This document shows, one piece after another, positions 1 to 6,386 of a stretch of DNA of 6,582 nt. Position numbers and translations under genes: made by a program. Location of the stretch: assembly GCA_002389175.1 (NCBI GenBank), contig DGNZ01000410.1, positions 1-6,582 on the forward strand, read 5' to 3'. The notes below the pieces were generated by a model that was given only the letters and a program-made list of their open reading frames with translations, ran no database searches and was not told where the DNA came from. Source of the DNA: Rhodospirillaceae bacterium UBA4479. GTDB lineage: Bacteria; Pseudomonadota; Alphaproteobacteria; Rhodospirillales; Casp-alpha2. Positions within the stretch are counted from its first letter, which is position 1. Each line of letters begins with the position of its first letter.

Positions 1-2497
1 GCATTACTTCGCCGTGCTGATCGGCGTCGGTGCGACCACCGTTAACGCCTATCTCGCCGAAGAAGCGATCTATGACCGTCATCGTCGTAATCTGCTGGGC
101 GACATGGATGCAACGACCGCCATTCAGAATTTCAAAATCGCCATCGACCTGGGCCTGTTAAAGATCATGTCGAAAATGGGTATTGGCGTTCTCAGCTCGT
201 ATCGGGGCGGTTATTGCTTCGAAGCCATCGGCTTATCACGCGCCTTGGTTGCGGAATTCTTCCCCGGTATGGCGACACGGATTTCGGGGATCGGCCTTCA
301 GGGGATCCAAGTCAAAGTCGCTGAAATGCACAAAGCGGCGTTTGATCAGGATGTCATTCCGTTGCCTGTGGGTGGGTTCTTTAAATACCGCGCCAGTGGC
401 GAACCCCACGGCCACAACGGGCAACTGATTCACGTGCTGCAGTCTGCCGTCGGGTCGGAATCCTATTCGCTGTATAAAAAATATTCCGAGGGTGTGAAAA
501 AATTACCACCGATATACTTGCGCGATCTCTTGGCCTTTAGCCCGAAACGTCAGCCCATCTCGGTCGAAGACGTGCAAAGCATCACCGAAGTGCGCAAGAA
601 ACTTGTGTCCCCTGGAATTTCCCTCGGCGCACTCAGCCCCGAAGCCCACGAAACGCTGTCCATCGCCATGAACCGCATCGGGGCGAAATCTGATTCCGGC
701 GAAGGCGGCGAAGATTCATCACGCTTCCAGCCGCGTCCAAACGGCGACAATCCATCCAGTGCGATTAAACAGATCGCATCGGGACGTTTTGGCGTCACCG
801 CTGAATATCTGAACAACTGCCGCGAGATTGAAATTAAAGTCGCCCAAGGTGCCAAGCCGGGCGAAGGCGGACAGTTGCCGGGCTTCAAGGTCTCGTCGAT
901 GATTGCCAAGCTGCGCCACGCCACCGAAGGCGTAACACTGATCAGCCCACCGCCACACCACGATATCTATTCGATCGAGGATTTGGCCCAGCTGATCTAT
1001 GACTTAAAACAAATCAATCCCGACGCCAGCGTCTGCGTAAAGCTGGTGGCACGTTCAGGTGTTGGCACGGTGGCCGCAGGTGTTGCCAAGGCCAAAGCCG
1101 ACGTGATCCTGATTTCGGGCCATGATGGCGGCACCGCTGCGAGCCCACAAAGCTCCATCAAATATGCCGGTATTCCGTGGGAAATGGGTTTGTCCGAAGC
1201 CAATCAGGTGCTGACACTCAACCGTTTGCGTCACAAGGTGAAGCTGCGCGTTGATGGTGGTATCAAAACCGGGCGCGATGTTGTCGTGGCTGCCATGTTG
1301 GGTGCGGATGAATTTGGTATCGGCACCACGTCATTGGTCGCCATGGGCTGCATCATGGTCCGCCAGTGCCATTCCAACACATGCCCCGTCGGCGTTTGTA
1401 CACAGGACGAGAAACTGCGCGAAAAATTCGGTGGTACACCGGAAAAAGTCGTCAACTTGTTCACTTTCGTTGCCGAGGAAGTCACCGAGATTTTGGCCAA
1501 CATGGGCTTTGCCAGTTTGGAAGAAATCACCGGGCGTTCCGATCTGTTGCGGCAGGTCAGTCGCGGTGCTGCGCACTTGGACGACCTGGATCTGAACCCA
1601 CTGCTGCAACAGGCCGATCACGGCGGGCATCCCCGCTATTACAGTGGCGAAGGCCGCAACGAAGTCCCCGACACCCTGGATGCGCAAATCCTCGAGGATG
1701 CCAAGCCGACATTTGATCACGGTGAAAAAATGCAACTGACCTATGCGGTTCGCAACACGCATCGCGCGGTCGGGGCACGGACCAGTTCCCTGATCACTCG
1801 GAAATTCGGGATGACGGGCCTTGATCATAATCACCTGACGGTGCGCTTGCGTGGCTCTGCCGGGCAATCGCTGGGTGCATTTGCGGTTCAAGGTCTGGCC
1901 CTCGAAGTGTTGGGTGATGCCAACGATTACGTTGGCAAAGGTTTGTCGGGCGGCACCATCACACTACGCCCACCCGTTTCTAGCCCGCTTGAAAGCCACA
2001 AGAACACGATCATCGGCAACACGGTGCTTTATGGCGCCACCGCGGGTCGATTGTTTGCCGCGGGTCAAGCAGGTGAACGGTTCTGTGTGCGCAATTCAGG
2101 TGCCAACGCCGTGGTCGAAGGCTGCGGGTCGAACGGGTGTGAATACATGACCGGCGGCTTGGTCGTGATCCTGGGCGAGGTCGGGGCCAACTTTGGCGCG
2201 GGCATGACCGGCGGCATGGCGTTTGTGTATGACGAATCCAATACGTTCGACATTCAGGCTAATCCAGAAACCATTATCTGGCACGGTGTCGAAACCGAAT
2301 ACTGGCAGGATGTGTTGAAGGTCCAAATCCAACAACACGTGCGCCGGACTCATTCGCGTCACGGCTTACAGTTGTTGAACGATTGGAACAGGGAATTACC
2401 AAAATTCCGCCAAATCATCGCCCGCGAAATGATCGGTAAGCTTGAACACCCCGCCACCATCGCCGAAGAAGCCAAAATGCGCGAGGCGGGGGAGTAA
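1..2497 (+). CDS. gltB: Glutamate synthase large (alpha) subunit, 5'-truncated by window edge
   Basis: Large subunit of glutamate synthase (GOGAT), which transfers the glutamine amide nitrogen to 2-oxoglutarate to give two glutamates, in the cytoplasm. The frame is open from base 2 (His-Tyr-Phe-Ala) with no start, so the gene begins upstream. About 831 residues remain of roughly 1500 usual for the family, and the N-terminal amidotransferase domain is missing. Numbering from the Met/Val codon at base 14: residues 1-100 are the end of the central domain (LLKIMSKMG, SSYRGG). Residues about 165-540 are the FMN-binding synthase barrel, with KPGEGGQLPG near 281, ISGHDGGTAASP near 367 and RVDGGIKTG near 412. 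The 3Fe-4S ligands are C446, C452 and C457 (C-x5-C-x4-C). Residues about 575-790 are the GXGXG beta-helix domain, with repeated Gly motifs near 640, 705 and 725. No frameshift is seen. The small-subunit gene gltD does not follow; a repeat starts one base after the TAA stop. Confidence 0.97.
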   Translation, partial: HYFAVLIGVGATTVNAYLAEEAIYDRHRRNLLGDMDATTAIQNFKIAIDLGLLKIMSKMGIGVLSSYRGGYCFEAIGLSRALVAEFFPGMATRISGIGLQGIQVKVAEMHKAAFDQDVIPLPVGGFFKYRASGEPHGHNGQLIHVLQSAVGSESYSLYKKYSEGVKKLPPIYLRDLLAFSPKRQPISVEDVQSITEVRKKLVSPGISLGALSPEAHETLSIAMNRIGAKSDSGEGGEDSSRFQPRPNGDNPSSAIKQIASGRFGVTAEYLNNCREIEIKVAQGAKPGEGGQLPGFKVSSMIAKLRHATEGVTLISPPPHHDIYSIEDLAQLIYDLKQINPDASVCVKLVARSGVGTVAAGVAKAKADVILISGHDGGTAASPQSSIKYAGIPWEMGLSEANQVLTLNRLRHKVKLRVDGGIKTGRDVVVAAMLGADEFGIGTTSLVAMGCIMVRQCHSNTCPVGVCTQDEKLREKFGGTPEKVVNLFTFVAEEVTEILANMGFASLEEITGRSDLLRQVSRGAAHLDDLDLNPLLQQADHGGHPRYYSGEGRNEVPDTLDAQILEDAKPTFDHGEKMQLTYAVRNTHRAVGARTSSLITRKFGMTGLDHNHLTVRLRGSAGQSLGAFAVQGLALEVLGDANDYVGKGLSGGTITLRPPVSSPLESHKNTIIGNTVLYGATAGRLFAAGQAGERFCVRNSGANAVVEGCGSNGCEYMTGGLVVILGEVGANFGAGMTGGMAFVYDESNTFDIQANPETIIWHGVETEYWQDVLKVQIQQHVRRTHSRHGLQLLNDWNRELPKFRQIIAREMIGKLEHPATIAEEAKMREAGE

Positions 2498-2498
2498 T

Positions 2499-2572
2499 CC
2501 CCCTCATCCCCGCCTTTGCGAGGACAGGCCTGTCCTCTCCCCACGCCGTAGGGGAGAGGTTAGGTGAGGGGG
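2499..2572. repeat. Long interrupted palindromic repeat after gltB
   Basis: The outer arms CCCCCTCA (2499-2506) and TGAGGGGG (2565-2572) are exact inverse complements. The inner arms CCTCTCCCC (2534-2542) and GGGGAGAGG (2551-2559) form a 9-bp stem with an 8-nt loop. A part-copy of the left arm recurs at 6563-6582, where the outer and inner blocks are nearly adjacent. In this copy the left arm is split by 22 extra bases (2507-2528). A perfect 18-bp palindrome, 2520-2537, spans the right-hand junction. This is probably an intergenic, non-coding repetitive element. It begins one base after the gltB stop codon. Confidence 0.8.
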
Positions 2573-2583
2573 TCGCTTTTATT
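2534..2583 (+). terminator. Possible rho-independent terminator of gltB
   Basis: The 9-bp GC-rich hairpin 2534-2542/2551-2559, extended by the outer stem closing at 2572, is followed by TCGCTTTTATTT (2573-2584). A strong hairpin followed by a short T-rich stretch just after a stop codon fits intrinsic termination. The T-run is only four bases and starts 4 nt after the outer stem, so termination strength is uncertain. The structure is also fully explained as part of the repeat, so the terminator role is an inference. Confidence 0.35.
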
Positions 2584-2616
2584 TATGGTCAAACACACGG
2601 GGATGCAGCTTGGATT

Positions 2617-2644
2617 CATAGATTCCCGCCTACGCGGGAATGAC
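2617..2644 (+). repeat. 28-bp hairpin repeat, copy 1 (plus orientation)
   Basis: REP-like hairpin with stem ATTCCCGC (2622-2629) against GCGGGAAT (2634-2641), 8 bp perfect, and loop CTAC. It is flanked by CATAG on the left and GAC on the right. The same family occurs at 2663-2690, 6455-6480 and 6489-6516, with degenerate copies at 2507-2528 and 6541-6560. Widespread short elements of this GTCATTCCCGCG type are known in proteobacterial intergenic regions. No function can be assigned from sequence. Confidence 0.8.
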
Positions 2645-2662
2645 AGCTTACTGTTTTATCTC

Positions 2663-2690
2663 GTCACCCTCGCGAAGGCGGGGGTCCATA
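2663..2690 (-). repeat. 28-bp hairpin repeat, copy 2 (minus orientation)
   Basis: Read on the minus strand this matches copy 1 and the copy at 6489-6516. The stem is ACCCTCGC (2666-2673) against GCGGGGGT (2678-2685), with one T-G wobble, and the loop is GAAG (CTTC on the minus strand). It lies 18 nt from copy 1 with the GAC ends facing each other, so the two copies form an inverted pair. Confidence 0.78.
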
Positions 2691-2723
2691 AATTATCGTA
2701 ATAATTGATAGGTTTGAGATCAC

Positions 2724-2752
2724 TTTCAAATTCCTCTGCCGTCACTTAGAAT
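2724..2752 (+). promoter_or_regulatory. Candidate sigma-70 promoter of the amidotransferase operon
   Basis: TAGAAT (2747-2752) matches five of six bases of the TATAAT -10 box. At 17-bp spacing the -35 position holds TTTCAA (2724-2729), only three of six matches. The -10 box ends 6 nt before the ATG at 2759, so a start at the usual distance would make the mRNA begin at or next to the start codon. There is no purine-rich ribosome binding site between them. The call rests mainly on the -10 match and position. Confidence 0.4.
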
Positions 2753-2758
2753 CACCCC

Positions 2759-3478
2759 ATGTCTAACCGCCCCACCATTGGTATCTTGCTCGATTACGAA
2801 ACATCGGGATCGTTTTCCAAGCGCCCGCATTATGCGCTTCGGACGGCATATTTTGATGCGATCTGGAAAGCGGGCGGCGTGCCCGTCGGTATCCCGTATA
2901 TCGAAGACGCCAAGGACGCCTACTTGGATATTCTGGGTGGGCTGATCGTGCCCGGTGGTTTTTATGATTTTCCGCCTGAACTGTATGGCGACCCCGCGAC
3001 GGGCGAAGCCTTGCACCCCCGCTATGCGTTTGAACGCCAATTGATGGCCGATGCGTTGGACCGCGACTTACCGACGCTTGGAATTTGTGCTGGCATGCAA
3101 GTCATGGCGGCGGCACGTGGGGCCACCATGTGGCGCGACATTAAAAATGATCTGGACTGCGGCGTCGATCATTTGAATGAAAAACCCGCCGAGCAAACCG
3201 CCCACACCATCACCATTGAACCCGATACGCGACTGCACGCCATTGCAGGGTCCGCGCAAATCGCCGTCAACACAGCCCACAACGAAGCACTCAATCATGT
3301 GCCCGATGGCATCGTCGTCAGCGCACGCGCACCCGACGGTATTATCGAGGCGATTGAGCTGCCCGACCGTCGCTTTGCCGTCGGTGTGCAATGGCATCCG
3401 GAATTTTTCCTGGGCGACGGTGATCCCAATTTCGCTTTGTTCGAACATCTGATCGCCGAGGCTGGTCAACGCGGATGA
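2759..3478 (+). CDS. Class I glutamine amidotransferase-like hydrolase, peptidase C26 family
   Basis: A 239-residue cytoplasmic protein of the gamma-glutamyl-gamma-aminobutyrate hydrolase (PuuD-like, peptidase C26) family, close to usual family length. Members hydrolyse gamma-glutamyl amide bonds through a Cys-His-Glu triad. The nucleophile is C110 in LGICAGMQ, the oxyanion-loop motif is IVPGG at 63-67, and the triad is completed by H213 and E215 in VQWHPEF. The family-typical block VNTAHNEAL lies near residue 170, followed by APDGIIEAIE (191-200). The N-terminal stretch with a Tyr-Glu-Thr/Ser-Gly loop and RPHYALR is also typical. The first ATG is used: it follows a -10-like box by 6 nt and lacks a Shine-Dalgarno sequence, so the transcript may be leaderless. 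The stop overlaps the next start as ATGA. The family is firm, but the exact gamma-glutamyl substrate cannot be told, so no puuD symbol is given. Confidence 0.9.
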   Translation: MSNRPTIGILLDYETSGSFSKRPHYALRTAYFDAIWKAGGVPVGIPYIEDAKDAYLDILGGLIVPGGFYDFPPELYGDPATGEALHPRYAFERQLMADALDRDLPTLGICAGMQVMAAARGATMWRDIKNDLDCGVDHLNEKPAEQTAHTITIEPDTRLHAIAGSAQIAVNTAHNEALNHVPDGIVVSARAPDGIIEAIELPDRRFAVGVQWHPEFFLGDGDPNFALFEHLIAEAGQRG

Positions 3479-4305
3479 ACAGCCCGCCCTTGATCGGCGT
3501 TGCCGGGTGTGGCGCGATGGGTCTGCCCATGGCCGAGAATTTGTTAAAGGCTGGGTTCGATGTGTGGGGATACGATGTTCGCCCGCCCTCGGAATTTGGC
3601 GCGTTTCACTCCCGCATGATCATCGACCCTATCGCATTCACATCCAAGATCGATATTCTGATTTCCGTCGTCCGCGACATCAAACAAACCGATGATCTTT
3701 TGTTCGATGATCAAGGCGTCATGACACGCGCCGACCATCCTAAAACGGTCGTCCTGTCATCGACGCTTTCGCCCCGCTACGTGGTTGAAGTTGAAAAGCG
3801 CCTGGACGGGCAAGCAACCGTGATCGATGCGCCGATGTCGGGCGCACCGTACCGGGCGCGCGAAGGTACGTTGACGTTTATGGTCGGTGGCGAAAAAGAT
3901 CATGTCACATCGCTACAGTCCGCATTCGACGCCATGGGGGATGAGGTTCATCATATGGGGCCGACTGGGGCCGGGGCCGCCACCAAAGTCGCCAACAATT
4001 TATGTGCTGCTGCGGGTGTTGTGGCCGTGCGCCGCGCGTTGGCCGCGTCCAAAGCGTATGGGATTGCGCAGGACGATATGCTGGCCGTGATGCGGTCCAG
4101 TTCCGGCAGCACGTGGTACGGTGACAATCTGGATAAAATCGATTGGGCGGATGAAGGATACGATCCCACCAACACCATGGCCATTTTGGAAAAGGACGTG
4201 TCGAGCTTTGTCGATGCGCTGAGCGGCACCGATACCCTGACCCCTGGTCCGTTTGAAGAGGCGGTCCTAGATGAGATTCGCCGGATGGAGCCGTTGCAGA
4301 AATGA
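3475..4305 (+). CDS. 3-hydroxyisobutyrate dehydrogenase-like NAD(P)-dependent oxidoreductase
   Basis: A 276-residue beta-hydroxyacid dehydrogenase, slightly shorter than the roughly 290-300 usual for the family. The N-terminal Rossmann fold carries G11-C-G-A-M-G16 followed by PMAENLLKAGF. The second strand ends in YDVRP; an Asp at this place (D34) usually favours NAD+ over NADP+, so NAD+ is the likelier cofactor (inference). The substrate loop is DAPMSGAP near 118-125, where most relatives have DAPVSGG. The catalytic lysine is K171 in GAGAATKVANNL, with the accompanying Asn at 174-175. The all-helical C-terminal domain contains the conserved Lys-Asp pair K240-D241. The family oxidises or reduces small beta-hydroxy acids such as 3-hydroxyisobutyrate or tartronate semialdehyde; the substrate here is unknown. 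The start overlaps the amidotransferase stop (ATGA) and the stop overlaps the next gene the same way, implying translational coupling. Confidence 0.9.
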   Translation: MNSPPLIGVAGCGAMGLPMAENLLKAGFDVWGYDVRPPSEFGAFHSRMIIDPIAFTSKIDILISVVRDIKQTDDLLFDDQGVMTRADHPKTVVLSSTLSPRYVVEVEKRLDGQATVIDAPMSGAPYRAREGTLTFMVGGEKDHVTSLQSAFDAMGDEVHHMGPTGAGAATKVANNLCAAAGVVAVRRALAASKAYGIAQDDMLAVMRSSSGSTWYGDNLDKIDWADEGYDPTNTMAILEKDVSSFVDALSGTDTLTPGPFEEAVLDEIRRMEPLQK

Positions 4306-4703
4306 GCGTGATGAACGGGCGCGGGCCTGATTTCCTGATTGCGTTCGCGGCTATCACAGCGGGCGCGTGCGTCGCACTTGGGGCTTATGGTTCGCATGTG
4401 CTGGACGCCGATGCGGATATCAAATTGATGTGGGACAAGGGTGTCTCGTATCAGATGTGGCACAGCCTGGGCGCCATCGCTGCGGCCCTGTTGGCGACAC
4501 AACGTTCAGCCAAGGCCCGCACCCTCGCCTTGGTTGCTGGATGGGTCATGATTTTAGGCGCGTTAACGTTTGCATCGATCCTGTATCATTTTGCTATTCA
4601 TGAAGAGATTTACCTGCAGGGTGCGGCCCCCATGGGGGGATACATGATGATGGCGGGCTGGGTCGGCATCGCCATCGCAGCCCTTTGGCGGTCCAAACAT
4701 TGA
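4302..4703 (+). CDS. DUF423 family small inner-membrane protein
   Basis: A 133-residue hydrophobic protein with the pattern of the DUF423 (YgdD-like) family: GAYGSHVL near residue 27, YQMWHSLG near 50, a segment ending in SILYHF near 92-97, and PMGGYMMMAGW near 110. Four membrane helices are expected at about 10-30, 50-66, 74-97 and 111-129. No biochemical role is established for the family. Translation most likely starts at the ATG overlapping the preceding stop (ATGA); a second in-frame ATG lies three codons later and cannot be excluded. It is the last gene of the three-gene operon. A 99-bp gap with no obvious hairpin separates it from the channel gene. Confidence 0.88.
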   Translation: MSVMNGRGPDFLIAFAAITAGACVALGAYGSHVLDADADIKLMWDKGVSYQMWHSLGAIAAALLATQRSAKARTLALVAGWVMILGALTFASILYHFAIHEEIYLQGAAPMGGYMMMAGWVGIAIAALWRSKH

Positions 4704-4802
4704 CCACACATCCCATAACCTATTTTTACAATCAGAGGGTTCCGATTTATCGCGCCGCTATGTAGGGTAAGGTAGATTTCTGGGGGAGTTTCGGTAAAAA
4801 CC

Positions 4803-5810
4803 ATGACGCGCAAACGATTGTATCTAATATTAGATGCTGGCCATGCCGAAGACCCGTTGGCACGCGCCGCTGATATCTTTTTAGTCGCATTGATCTCGCT
4901 GAACGTGCTCGCCGTCATATTCGAATCGATGCCAGCGGTCTACGCCGCCTATGGCCCTTATTTCAATGCGTTTGAGATTTTCTCGGTTATCATTTTCTCG
5001 ATTGAATATGTGACCCGTGTCTGGGTCGCAGTCGAAAGTGATAACCCCCGTTACAAGGGGTCGATCAAGGGACGGCTACGTTTCATGCTGTCACCGTTGG
5101 CGCTGATTGATTTGATCGTGTTGTTGCCATTTTTCATTGACGCATTGCTTGGCATCGACCTTCGGATGTTACGGGCACTGCGCCTGCTGCGTGTGTTCCG
5201 CCTGACGCGCTATGCGAATTCCATGAACTTGCTCCTGCAAGTGTTGCGTGACGAATCCTCCATCATTTCCGCCGCCATGTTCGTATTGCTGATGATGATC
5301 ACGGTCGCCGCCAGTGTGACCTACTTGGCAGAGCACGAAGCCCAACCCGAGGCTTTTGGATCCATCCCCCACGCGCTGTGGTGGGCCGTGGTCACCATGA
5401 CCACCATCGGTTATGGCGACGTGGTGCCGCAGACGCTGGTTGGACGTATTTGCGCATCGGTCATTGGGATCATCAGTGTTGGCATGGTTGCGTTGCCTGC
5501 GGGGATCTTGGCATCTGGGTTTAACGAAGCCTTGCACAAACGACGCGGGGCTTACGAAAAATTGGTCGATCATGTCCTCGAAGACGGTGTCATTGACCAG
5601 GACGAGCAGGCCGCATTACGGGAGCTCCAAGAAGAATTAGGGCTCAGTACCCACGACGCCGCCGCGATGTTGCGGGCCGGGTATCGCAAGAACGAACACT
5701 TGCGGGCCGTCTGCCCTGAATGCGGCACGACGGTAGAATTTGTGAACCCGGATCATAAACCAGACGGTAACGATGGTAGCGGGTCGCGTCGGGTTTCCAA
5801 ATTCGGATAA
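4803..5810 (+). CDS. Voltage-gated potassium channel (six-helix Kv type)
   Basis: A 335-residue inner-membrane ion channel expected to form a tetramer. Helices S1-S3 lie near residues 22-42, 54-76 and 96-115. S4 is a classic voltage sensor with arginines at every third position: R121, R124, R127, R130, R133 and R136. S5 is near 152-176 and the pore helix near 187-200. The selectivity filter is T201-I-G-Y-G-D206, the potassium signature. S6, near 213-240, has a VALPAGI hinge. The cytosolic tail (about 245-335) is not a TrkA-N/RCK domain. It has a short acidic-start helical segment (EDGVIDQDEQAALREL, 260-275) and a single CPECG at 304-308, then a hydrophilic end. A GGGGGAG ribosome binding site at 4782-4788 lies a rather long 14 nt before the ATG, but no in-frame alternative precedes it (stop at 4773). 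A weak promoter candidate, TTTACA (4725-4730) with TATCGC 17 bp later, lies upstream. Confidence 0.93.
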   Translation: MTRKRLYLILDAGHAEDPLARAADIFLVALISLNVLAVIFESMPAVYAAYGPYFNAFEIFSVIIFSIEYVTRVWVAVESDNPRYKGSIKGRLRFMLSPLALIDLIVLLPFFIDALLGIDLRMLRALRLLRVFRLTRYANSMNLLLQVLRDESSIISAAMFVLLMMITVAASVTYLAEHEAQPEAFGSIPHALWWAVVTMTTIGYGDVVPQTLVGRICASVIGIISVGMVALPAGILASGFNEALHKRRGAYEKLVDHVLEDGVIDQDEQAALRELQEELGLSTHDAAAMLRAGYRKNEHLRAVCPECGTTVEFVNPDHKPDGNDGSGSRRVSKFG

Positions 5811-5813
5811 CGT

Positions 5814-6305
5814 TCAAGCGACCGCACGAATTTCAACAAAATCTTGTGATGGTACTGCAGATTTGCGCGGCGGTGCGATGACCTGATCCCCCGACGCAAA
5901 AGATCGCCCCATTCCCCCCGCCACAGCCAAAACCGTTCCATGGCAATTCACCGGCATCAGATACGTGACGATGGCAGCAGCATGAGCCCGCTCGCCATGC
6001 AACGTCGCCCCGATCAAGGCCAACAACCAGCGTTCATCCGTCGTCGCTTTGATCTTGTCCGGATGATGCATCATGAACGTTCGGTGCGCATGTATTCCAA
6101 TCAAATACGACAGCATCTTCAGCGCTTTTGTCGCGCGCTCGCCCGATTGCTGACCCAGCGCGCCGATGAACTTACGACGAATGTACGTCATGTTTTCAGG
6201 GCTTTGAGACCACAACCGAAAACCATCCAGGAACAAAGCCTCTGGCTTACAAAACCGCGTCACATCATCTGACGGTCCTAATGATCTGATTTTTCGAAGT
6301 GTCAT
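5814..6305 (-). CDS. Uncharacterised 163-residue protein, putatively iron-regulated
   Basis: I do not recognise this family. The start is the ATG at 6305-6303, because a strong AAGGAGG lies 5 nt upstream; a GTG at 6335 opens the same frame but would put that ribosome binding site inside the gene. The protein starts MTLRKIRSLGPSDDV and has no signal peptide or clear membrane helix. It has a Phe/Leu/Arg-rich helical N-terminal half, with SPENM at 36-40 and the start of an apparent helix at 41 (YIRRKF). A histidine/methionine cluster IHAHRTFMMHHPDK covers 71-84, with further histidines at 103, 108 and 122. A Gly-rich stretch AVAGGMGRSFASGD lies near 127-140. The length of the open frame, its ribosome binding site and a Fur-type dyad upstream all support a real gene. 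Its stop lies 3 nt from the stop of the convergent channel gene. A metal-related role is only an inference from promoter and histidines. Confidence 0.75.
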   Translation of the reverse strand: MTLRKIRSLGPSDDVTRFCKPEALFLDGFRLWSQSPENMTYIRRKFIGALGQQSGERATKALKMLSYLIGIHAHRTFMMHHPDKIKATTDERWLLALIGATLHGERAHAAAIVTYLMPVNCHGTVLAVAGGMGRSFASGDQVIAPPRKSAVPSQDFVEIRAVA

Positions 6306-6310
6306 ACGAT

Positions 6311-6317
6311 CCTCCTT
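6311..6317 (-). promoter_or_regulatory. Ribosome binding site fixing the start of the minus-strand gene
   Basis: On the minus strand this reads AAGGAGG, a near-perfect Shine-Dalgarno sequence, 5 nt before the ATG at 6305-6303. It decides the start in favour of this ATG over the in-frame GTG at 6335. Confidence 0.85.
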
Positions 6318-6358
6318 CACGCTGCTTTTTGGCACTTGTATCTGGATAGCATGTTTTT

Positions 6359-6364
6359 ATTTTA
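6359..6364 (-). promoter_or_regulatory. Candidate -10 box of the minus-strand gene
   Basis: On the minus strand this reads TAAAAT, five of six matches to TATAAT, in a very AT-rich stretch. It abuts the Fur-type dyad, which would cover the spacer and -35 region, the usual arrangement for repression. No good -35 hexamer is visible at 16-18 bp. A start about 7 nt downstream would leave a leader of roughly 45-50 nt ahead of the ATG. Confidence 0.35.
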
Positions 6365-6365
6365 T

Positions 6366-6386
6366 TGCAAATGAAAATCATTCGCA
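6366..6386. promoter_or_regulatory. Fur-type iron box
   Basis: The 19 bases 6367-6385 match the classical Fur consensus GATAATGATAATCATTATC at 14 positions. The site is also a 21-bp dyad: arms TGCAAATGA (6366-6374) and TCATTCGCA (6378-6386) are inverse complements at eight of nine positions around an AAA centre, as expected for a dimeric regulator. It lies about 60 bp upstream of the minus-strand ATG. The only gene in the window it could control is that one; the plus-strand side within the window holds no gene. An unrelated dimeric regulator with a similar AT-rich site cannot be excluded. Confidence 0.7.

Noticed and set aside
1331..1891. A 186-codon open frame on the minus strand inside gltB
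   Set aside because: It lies wholly within the conserved FMN/3Fe-4S and early C-terminal region of gltB, has no recognisable protein pattern and reads as a shadow of codon bias.
2499..2690. CRISPR array from the clustered repeats
   Set aside because: Copies are few, inverted relative to each other and irregularly spaced, with no uniform spacers and no cas genes.
3905..4502. Two long overlapping minus-strand frames across the dehydrogenase and DUF423 genes
   Set aside because: They oppose two clearly conserved, translationally coupled genes, and their translations are rich in Arg, Pro, Ser and Thr without domain motifs.
4700..4732. TTGACC (4700-4705) with TACAAT (4727-4732) as a promoter for the channel gene
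   Set aside because: Each box resembles its consensus, but the spacer is 21 bp, too long for a normal sigma-70 promoter.
5577..5620. EF-hand calcium site in the channel tail (EDGVIDQDEQ)
   Set aside because: The spacing of acidic residues does not fit the DxDxDG loop with its glutamate at position 12.
5940..6272. A 110-codon plus-strand frame opposite the uncharacterised gene
   Set aside because: It has no ribosome binding site, and its translation lacks recognisable motifs. The minus-strand frame has a strong AAGGAGG and a promoter-like region.
6303..6335. GTG at 6335 as start of the minus-strand gene (173 residues)
   Set aside because: No good ribosome binding site precedes it, while AAGGAGG sits 5 nt before the ATG at 6305.
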